Below are positions 56,783-64,000 of a stretch of 64,000 bases of DNA, piece by piece (the stretch's first letter is position 1; each line of letters starts with the position of its first letter). Source of the DNA: Scalesia atractyloides (taxonomy: Eukaryota; Streptophyta; Magnoliopsida; Asterales; Asteraceae); NCBI GenBank assembly GCA_947069175.1, contig CAMTDV010000009.1:9867663-9931662 (forward strand), given 5' to 3'. The position numbers were made by a program, and so were the translations under genes. The notes beneath the pieces were generated by a model. It searched no databases. It was not told where the DNA came from and worked only from the letters and a program-made list of their open reading frames with translations.

Positions 56783-58371
56783 AAGTTACATCAAAACAAA
56801 AGGTAGCCGGGCAACAAGCAGCGCCGCCAATCCTTTCTGAATTGCAAACCCTAACCTTCCAAATACAAACCCTTGCCCCCTTGGGGTTGAACAATTGCTG
56901 TAGACGACCCGTTGAACCCTCGTCAAGAAGTGGATAGCTTCTTGCGTTAGGGAGCCAAAAGTATCAAAGGCAAAAGAGACAAAGACATGCTGGTTCTTTG
57001 CGCAAGCTTTAGCGTGCTTATCCACTTTCTTTGATTCTGCCTTTCTTGCCGCTTGTCCAGCTACAAACCCGTTTTCCCTTAAACTAACCAAAGGGGAAAC
57101 CCCCGTGAGGTCTACACAAGCATGTTTCCCCCCAGCCCAGCCAAAGACGAGCAGATCCGCTGGTCGCAGAGTAGATATCCCTTCCATAGGGTCCGTGAGG
57201 AAATTCACAGGGGCCTCTTTCTTAGCCGAAATCCCAGCTCTTCTTAAGATGTCTCACAAAGCATCACGCACCCAGTCGTGTCGATATTTGAACCCAGGGA
57301 GCTCTTTACAGTGAACTGCATGCTCCCCGTATTTATCCATACAAGCTTTACGACATATCGGGCAAGTTTCATCTTCCGGGTACATAGGAATTATCAACCG
57401 GTATTTGAGAATGGCTCTATATTCTACTGCAGACATACATTGTCCCAACCCCTCAATTGGTATAACGGTCAAAAATTCCTGAGCATGGGGACCTTTCAGG
57501 CACTCAAACACCGCCTTCTGGCGGGATGACAAATTAAAAGTTTCTCCCAGGCTTTGAGCGATTTTGCTAAACAGAGCATTCGCCAAAGTTTTTTGTGGCT
57601 TCGAGGGGGCGGTGTCCTTATTAGAAAAACCGCCAATATCCAAATCTGGGAGAGAGACATTTAAGCGTTCAAGCGTCTGCTGATAGTCCGAGTCAAGCCC
57701 GACGACCTCACAGTTTCGAAGGATATGATCCTGTAGTTCCCAAGACTGAGCTCTAGACGCCACAAAGGCATAAGCCCCAGCATCTAGAGCTGAGAAGAGG
57801 CCCAAACCACCTAGACGCATTGGCAAAGATGCCAGACGCCACTGGAGGTCACTAAAGAAGGGGCCGCCACCCACTACTATGTCTTCTATAGCCTCTCTAA
57901 GGCCATCATCAAACCGAGATACCGCATCCTCCATAAAATGCGGTTGACAAGTCCGCAACCCAAAAAGTAACTTAGCGACCCCCATGCACGACCTTAGCAG
58001 AAGGAGTTCACATTGGGGATCTCTCAGGCAGGTAAGAGTTTCATGAGGTCAACCGCCCCCGAGGCTCGCCGCCCTGCCAACTCCTTAATAAAGCTAGGAT
58101 CCCAACTAACAGCTCCACCAAGGAGTTTAATCCCCTTCTCTGGTCTACCGATCCCTCTCGGGAAAAGCACATCTTGAACTTTCCGCCCGTCGCATGTCGG
58201 CCAAAAAACCTCTGTTTTCTTAATGTTGAGATAAAGCCCTAGAGATGGCCCCTCCTCGTTGATGATGTCTAAGGCCTTAGCAACCTCAGAGTCGTTGCCG
58301 ATAATCGTTCCATCATCCAAGTACCATCCAAGTACCAACCTCAGCGGTCCGATAATCGTCCCATCATCCAA
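56783..58371 (-). pseudogene. Non-LTR-type reverse transcriptase with endonuclease-like C-terminus (fragment)
   Basis: Starts inside RT with WYLDDGTIIG (active-site YxDD) and LYLNIKKTEVFWP, then thumb-like LPMRLGGLGLFSA. Downstream are a Cys/His cluster CPICRKACMDKYGEHAVHC with YRHDWVRD, then RPADLLVFGW and HACVDLTGVSP, which resemble the CCHC plus PD-(D/E)xK arrangement of restriction-like endonuclease retroelements. A frameshift near 58020 and a TGA at 57252-57254 disrupt it; the N-terminal RT is missing. Similar proteins are common in Asteraceae annotations (from memory). The exact clade is not established. Confidence 0.65.
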
Positions 58372-58382
58372 GTACCAACCTC
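58303..58382. repeat. Short tandem duplication at the RT fragment's truncated end
   Basis: 'ccatcatccaagtacca' occurs at about 58310 and 58350, with 'aacctcag' after each, giving a doubled LDDGTIIG segment in the minus-strand frame. It looks like slippage or a repair scar at the element's broken end. Confidence 0.65.
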
Positions 58383-59920
58383 AGAGGCGTTGCCGATATT
58401 TTTTTTACTTTGTAATTTTAATTTTAATATTAATAATAGTAAATAGTTATTTTAATAGAGAATTAACTGAAATTTTAATGTTAATGTTAATTAGTGGTAA
58501 TAACACAATTTTGTAAACAAGCACGATAATGTAAAAGACATGATGTTATATATATAAAAACATTTTTAGATCTAGTATTTAAAAGAGTATACAAGTTTGA
58601 GAGTGATCACCACGAATTACAAGAAATCAAACAAACAAAACACTCAAACAATAGATAGTACACAAAACGTTTGCTCAACAGTAGATAAACTTTACCAAGA
58701 CTAGTTAGCTTAGACATACAAATAACCATACATACACCTGTAAAATAAAGCTAGAAGATGAACAACTTAAGAACAGTAGTCAGATGGCAATTGCACGATC
58801 TAACAACATACTAAACTTGTCAAGAGTGGTTAAAAATTTGATCAAACACACTTGGGTATCAGTGACATGACGATTTAAGAATTAGGGTTGTTCAAAAAGC
58901 TCTCGGCTCACAGCTCAGCTCATAGCTTGCTTGAAAAAGGCTAGCTAAAAATACTTAATTTGAAACGACCTGAGCCAAACTGGCTCATTTTGTAACCATT
59001 CTTAGGCACGTTAAACTTCGAGCCAAGCTAAGCTGCCTCGTTTATTTTTTGGGTCGAGACCACCCAAGCTCGACTCATTTACAACAATAGAATAACTTAT
59101 GTGTTTTTATATTGAGTTTTATGCTGCTTAAATCGACTATTTTCGTAAAACCTTTAAAATAAAGTCGTTTTATATACTGAATCAAAGTTTTATAAAATGT
59201 ATCAAAATTTACAAAACTAGGATTCTTTTCAAGATATCCTTATTTAAGAAAGACCTAAACCATCTCTCTTTTTTTCTTATTTTCTTTTACCAAATATTTA
59301 TTGGTAAATTACTAAATTTAGAATTACTAAATTTACAATTTAAATAACTTAATTCCAATGGCATTTTGTGTAATTTACTCAACAAATTACACCAAAAATT
59401 CTTCTGGTTTTCTTGATTCTGAACGATTAGCGTGCATAGTTTTGATTGTTGTCGCCATATTACGATCATGCACATTTTATCGACGGTTTTATACGTGATT
59501 ACAGGTCAGATTGACTGTTGTTGCCATATTACGATCATGCATGGGTTTGATTGCTGTGTAGATTTTAAGTTTTTCTTATTAGGGTTATCATATTTTTATT
59601 ATTTTGGTGATGAATTCGATCATCGAGGTTAAAGGTTTTCTAATGATTCATATTTGATGTAAATGCATTGATCATATGAAAGAAGATATGAATGTAGTCA
59701 TAACATAATAATGTAGATGGATGCATGACTTTGTGTAGATTTCAAGTTTTTTCATGTTAGGATTTTTCAGAATTCTATGATTTTGTTGGTGAATTTCATC
59801 ATCGAGGTTAGTGTTGTATAAATCGCTAGGCGCTGGTCGGGTGGTGGGTACCAACTAGCAATTAATAGGATTGAAATTTTTATAAGTAACTTTTCTAACT
59901 TATATGTATATATTGTGAAA
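58383..59920. other. AT-rich intergenic DNA
   Basis: No gene. 58888-59090 has a 'ggctcacagctcagctc ... gagccaagctaagc' segment like widespread plant hAT-type MITEs (low confidence). 59441-59545 has two copies of 'ttgccatattacgatcatgca'. A 'ttcaagtttttt-ttaggat' unit at 59563 and 59739 reappears near 60447 and 60512. Confidence 0.5.
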
Positions 59921-59921
59921 G

Positions 59922-60156
59922 TATACTGTACAATTTTGCTTAACGTACGCTGATGAAATTATAACATGCGTGATTATTTTTATAACATGCGTGATTAGGT
60001 TTTTTTACCCCATGCGTGATTTCTAATTTTGTACATGCGTGATTATGTTCATGCATGATTATGTTTTCAACATACATGATTAGGGTTTTAGAGTTTTGTA
60101 ACGTGCGTAGTTTCATCTCGTACATATCGTACGTTAAGGAATACTGTACGTTAACC
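59922..60156. mobile_element. MITE-like element with CATGCGTGATTA repeats
   Basis: Inverted ends share GTACA, a few bases, then CTTAACGTACG (59926-59950 and 60126-60148). Between them CATGCGTGATTA-type words occur about six times (59962-60083). Non-coding; superfamily unknown. Confidence 0.5.
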
Positions 60157-60443
60157 AACCCTTGTATACATATACACAGCGAGAGACATACACAACTATA
60201 TATGGATATAATACTTCAAAGATCACATAATTTACATATAAAAGCTCCAATCAGATTAAAGTGATACAGTGAGATTTTTCCATTTTCAATCAGATTAGGT
60301 TGAAGGTTGTATAATTTCTAGGGATTCTAAGAGCAATGAGGTTAAAAGAATGGATTCAAATTTGATGTAAATGTATTGATCATATGAAATAAGATATGAA
60401 CATAGAGTTATCTTCTAATAGCATGGATGGATGATTTTGTGTA

Positions 60444-60575
60444 GCTTTCAAGTTTTTTTTTGTTAGGATCTTCAGGTTTATATGACTGTGTTAATGATGA
60501 GACTGAGATAGCTTTCAAGTTTTTTTTATTAGGATCTTCAGGTTTATATGATTGTGTTAATGATGAGACTGAGAT
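60444..60575. repeat. Tandem duplication upstream of the QWRF gene
   Basis: Two ~65-bp units ('gctttcaag...aggatcttcaggtttatatga') at 60444-60508 and 60511-60575. They lie 120-250 bp before the start codon, so in the promoter or 5' UTR. Confidence 0.8.
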
Positions 60576-60696
60576 TAGCTTTTCTATTTATAAGGATTAT
60601 GAGAGTAACAATACTAAAAGGATGAACTCAACTCTGGCGTAAATGCGTTGATCGCATGAAAGAAGATATGAATGTAGTCAGAATTTGATAGTGTGG

Positions 60697-63128
60697 ATGG
60701 ATGCACGTGAATCAGATAAAGCATCAGAGAACCCAAGGCCACCATCAAATGTTGGTGAAAGCAACGAAGGAACGCATCGCCATGGTAGGTCAAGATCAGG
60801 TTGGGGATTATCCACAGCAGTTCACACGGTCCATGGTGTGGGATTCGTGGCGAAAAAGGTTATTAACAATAGGTATACGGACTCTTTATGGCATTCCAGA
60901 AAGAGCTCTTCAAGTGCTTCTGGTCCGTCTGATGCATCAGACGCCAAACGAGAGAATCATTCTCATGAAACCGCTAGTCATCACTCCTCACAACCGCCCT
61001 TGAATGTAGAAGATGAACAACCTACTCCTGAGCGGGAAGATGTTCCTTTGAAAGGAAGAAATGATAACACGACGGGTTCAAACGTTGGTGATCAGTTAGA
61101 GGATTTGAAACCTCAAGAAGTCGATGAGCGATCAGAGAATAAAAAACCGACAGATGGCTCACATGTTAAGCCAGTTAATCAGCATCGATGGCCTAGCAGC
61201 AGCACAGCTGGTTCTACTGTTTGGCCTAGCACAGCGGCAGGAAACTCAAAACCGTCAGCTAGCTCTCATGGTAGACAAGTTAATCAGCGCCGATGGCCTG
61301 GCACAACAAGTTCTAATGTTGTTAATCAGTCGGAGAATTTGGAACCTTCAGATGGTTCACATGCTAAACCAGTTAATCAACACCGGTGGCCTGGGGCAGT
61401 AGGTTCTAGTGTTTTAAATAAAACCATTAATAACTTTTATGAAGCTAGTAAGGTACCTAAGCTCAATAGAAAGTCCTTCCCATATAATAAGCCTTCACAA
61501 GAATCTTCAACGGATGCTACAAATCCACCATCGTCATCGGTTGTTGATGACGATAAGGTTATTGAATCCCAACCTTCTTCACCAAACAGGTCACATGTTT
61601 TAGCCTCGAGAGGTGTCAGTTCCTCACGTACAAGGGCCTTTACCAAAGGGTTCAAACCTTCCCATATTGTTAAAGGGGCCAGCCTGACCCCAGCTAGTAG
61701 GGGTGATAGTGATACCACCACCACAAGAGGGGCCAGCTCAGTGCCCACTAGAGGGGTCAGCCTGACTCCATCTAGAGGGGTCATCCCGACGCCCGCTAGA
61801 GGGGTCAGCCCAACTCCATCCAGAGGGGTCAGTCCAACTCCATCTAGAGGGGTCAGCCCAACGCCCTCCAGAGGGGTTAGTCCAACTCCATCCAGAGGGG
61901 TCAGCCCGACATCCTCTAGAGGGGTCAGTCCAACTCCATCTAGAGGGGTCAGCCCTACGCCAACTAGAGAAGTTGGTCATCGTGCTAGAGATGTTAGTCC
62001 TACCTCAGTAAAGCCGCATAAGTCATCTGGCCGAAGACACTTCTTCAGTGCAAATATACTTTCCGTTTTCACTAAAATCGTCGATAATAGAAAGGAAAAG
62101 CACGTGTCAGATCTCAAAGAAGCAGCTCAGAATCTGGAACTACTTTACAACATACAAGTGCAGTGGCAATTTGCTAATGCGAGTGCAGAAGCTGCGCTGG
62201 ATCATCAAAGGAAAACTGCTGAGGTTTGGATTACATTTGTCACTTTCATGTTCTTGATTATGCGTTGTAATTGATGCACACACCATCTGGTATTATATTT
62301 CATGCTGCAGAAGTCTTTATCAGATGTGTTGAGAGCTATCTTAGAACTCCGGGATTCTTTAGCTTCAAAGAAAGTCGATATGACCTTGCTGATACTTCAG
62401 CTAAAGCTTTATGCTGTTTTATATCGGCAAGTAAGTCATTTTCTATCATTGTTTTAACTTCAAATGAATAGCATTCTTGGATATGAATATATGATCGAGT
62501 TCACACATATCGTTTTACTTTTTTTATTTCTTGATTTTTATATATCATTCTGGCATCACGTTGCTCAGATGGCGTACATTGATGAGTGGGCTTCAATTCA
62601 AAAGGAGCACGAATCTGCCTTATTTGCAACAACTAATGATCTACAAGCAAGAAGCCTTTCACTTCCAATTACCGGAGGGGTAAAGGTACGTCTTTTCCTA
62701 AAAGGTTACTTAAGTCATTTTACATATAGAGTAACAATCAACTTATAACATGCAGGCAGATATTAAGATTTTGAAGTTGATTATTTTTTCAACTATCCAA
62801 GTACTACAGGCAACGATATCCTGTATACAGTCAACACTATCAAAGGTGAATTTCTCTTGAGTGATTTTAATAAATTACTGGCAACGATAACCATTATCCA
62901 AAACTTTGAAAAATCGGCCCATTAACAAGTAAATGGGTCGAAAGTGCGACCTTTAATATGTCGAGGTATATCTGCTCATGACGGTCCATTTTGTCTCGTG
63001 CTGTTCTTGGTTTGTTACAGCTGGACAAAACACATTTCCTGGCTTCTGAACTTGCTAATTTAGTTTTACATGAAAGAGCTCTTCTTGATGAATGTGAAAT
63101 ATTTTTGGCTTCTGCAGCTCCTTTACAT
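60697..63128 (+). CDS. QWRF-motif / augmin subunit 8-like gene, five exons, C-terminus lost
   Basis: Exons 60697-62223, 62311-62430, 62569-62685, 62756-62845 and 63021-63128, all GT-AG with phase 0, give 654 codons. The start is MDARESDKASENPRPP rather than an ATG four codons upstream, because family members begin MDxxESxKA. A basic Ser/Pro-rich region has three QHRWP-type repeats and a run of RGVSPTPS repeats (61740-61965). The conserved C-half follows (LLYNIQVQWQFANA at ~485-495, LPITGGVKADIK, ERALLDECE). QWRF/AUG8 proteins bind microtubules within the augmin complex or related roles. Here the motif reads QWQF, and the usual last ~12 residues are missing: the final donor (CAT|GTAAGAG) leads only into transposon sequence. 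Confidence 0.75.
61740..61965 (+). repeat. 24-bp coding tandem repeat (RGVSPTPS) in the QWRF gene
   Basis: About nine 24-bp units of the type 'agaggggtcagtccaactccatct', each encoding RGVSPTPS or a close variant. Related proteins have such SRGVSP motifs but few in a row. Synonymous differences between units show it is not a fresh slippage. Confidence 0.88.
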
Positions 63129-63185
63129 GTAAGAGCATTCATTACTATGACTATTGCAGTTATAATAGTTATATATCTTATATTA

Positions 63186-63365
63186 GATACTTTTGGTTTC
63201 CTGGCGCTAGAGGCTGTGGACCTAGTTAGTCGAGTTCAAAGGGTCATGCATAGTAATGCTATGTCCCCGAGATCTATGGACATAGTTTTTAAAAGACTTA
63301 GTTTTGCTATTCAAAAAGGGGTAGCGTTGCAGCCTGTTGGCCGCTTACCATCTATCTCGATGTAA
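63186..63365 (+). pseudogene. 3' fragment of the RT family inserted after QWRF exon 5
   Basis: Encodes DTFGFLALEAVDLVSRVQRV ... FAIQKGVALQPVGRLPS with a stop at 63363-63365, the same C-terminal segment as 56786-56965 on the minus strand. It is 5'-truncated, as expected of target-primed reverse transcription. It lies in what should be the last intron of the QWRF gene, and the frame happens to be open from exon 5 through it. Confidence 0.72.
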
Positions 63366-63536
63366 ATTCATAACACGATTGATGATTTTATTAGAAGTGA
63401 CAAAATTTAAACCTACTTATTGTTATTACCATTATAAAATTATCAAACCTTAACACTTTCTGCGCCCACTATATCCAAATTTATAGTGGTGGTAAACTAG
63501 GCGTACAGTAACATGTCAAAACAAGTAATTTTTTAG
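63366..63536. other. AT-rich intergenic DNA
   Basis: No QWRF terminal exon, poly(A) tail or other feature is recognised here. Confidence 0.5.
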
Positions 63537-63860
63537 GAGTTAATTGCCCGTATGGTCCCTGTGGTTTCACGTTTTTTCACGTTTAGTCCCCACCTTTTGG
63601 AAATAGCAGATATACTCCCTATGGTTTGTTAATTTGTTACTCGGATAGTCCCCTGAGTAAATATCAGTTAGTTTGGAAATAGCAGGTATGCTCCCTATAG
63701 TTTGTTATTTTGGTACTCGGATAGTCCCCTGACATTTACTCAGGGGACTATCCCAGTAACAGAATAACAAACCATAGGGAGCATACCTGCTATTTCCAAA
63801 GGGTGGGGACTAAACGTAAAAAAAACATGAAACCACAGGGACCATCCGGGAAATTAACTC
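63537..63860. mobile_element. Foldback (MULE-type) element
   Basis: Ends GAGTTAATTGCCCG and CGGGAAATTAACTC are inverted. The arms ('ggtccctgtggtttcacg', 'tagtccccaccttt', 'ctccctatggtttgtt') are inverted copies, with a central 'gatagtcccctga' hairpin that is itself duplicated. Flanks ATTTTTTAG and TTTTTTTAG match at 8 of 9 bases, a Mutator-like duplication length. This sequence type is common in plants. Confidence 0.72.
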
Positions 63861-63888
63861 TTTTTTTAGTATGGGTTGGAACGGGTCT

Positions 63889-64000
63889 AGTTGGTTTGTT
63901 ATTTTGGTACTCGGATAGTCCCCTGACATTTACTCAGGGGACTATCCCAGTAACAGAATAACAAACTATAGGGAGCATATTTAGATATCGTTCTATCGTT
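63889..64000. repeat. Second partial copy of the foldback element core
   Basis: 'tttgttattttggtactcggatagtcccctgac...aacagaataacaaac' repeats 63700-63770 of the preceding element, still as a hairpin, and runs to near the window edge. Confidence 0.65.

Noticed and set aside
57105..57529. Plus-strand frames overlapping the RT pseudogene
   Set aside because: Antisense shadows of a clear minus-strand domain.

Overview
This window looks like a heterochromatic, retrotransposon-dominated stretch of a plant nuclear genome. The sequence shows AT-rich non-coding DNA, plant LTR retrotransposons with initiator-tRNA-Met primer sites, an intron-containing QWRF/augmin-subunit-8-like gene, and a reverse-transcriptase family that I know mainly from Asteraceae (daisy family) annotations. 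An Asteraceae host is an inference. About three quarters of the window is mobile DNA; the only ordinary host gene seen is near the right end.

Layout. 1-4517: AT-rich DNA with foldback MITEs, a (TA)n tract, and a Mutator-like foldback element with a perfect 9-bp target duplication (3305-3835). 4518-9747: a non-autonomous Helitron (5' TC, 3' hairpin plus CTAG, inserted between A and T) carrying captured, intron-rich gene pieces, one of them cyclin-like. 10081-28745: E1, a degenerate minus-strand Ty3/gypsy chromovirus-like element flanked by CCAGC; its right LTR is split by E2 (17672-26434, plus strand, flanked by CGAAC), which kept gag but lost pol. 29098-34055: a gag-only Sirevirus-like Ty1/copia element whose right LTR is fused to a truncated E1-family LTR (34056-37816); that LTR is itself split by an E2/E3-family solo LTR (34643-36912). 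37842-47262: E3, a young gypsy element with recognisable gag-pol and chromodomain but two in-frame stops, one frameshift and a truncated right LTR. 48057-48940: an old related LTR fragment. 49220-55527: a Ty1/copia element with two 436-bp LTRs and a TTTTA duplication, sitting in one arm of a foldback element. 56783-58371: a non-LTR-type RT pseudogene with an endonuclease-like C-terminus. 60697-63128: the QWRF gene, whose tail is cut off by a fragment of the same RT family. 63537-63860: another foldback element.

How the parts relate. E1, E2 and E3 share primer site, polypurine tract and a 3' sequence block, and E2 and E3 share a long leader, so E2 was probably mobilised in trans by an E3-like element.

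Two signals stand out. (1) LTRs of the E2/E3 family contain four tRNA-like units each: one reversed, then three in tandem every ~166 bp. Each forward unit has a Pol III A-box, a B-box and usually a following T-run, placed downstream of the Pol II TATA box, with paired (compensatory) changes in the hairpin arms. (2) An 18-bp dyad, CAAGTTCGCCCGAACTTG, is arrayed at ~41-bp spacing in E1-family LTRs and also occurs in the unrelated Sirevirus, in the same transcript polarity, again with compensatory changes. A chimeric junction between the two element types lies within 3 bp of one dyad copy.
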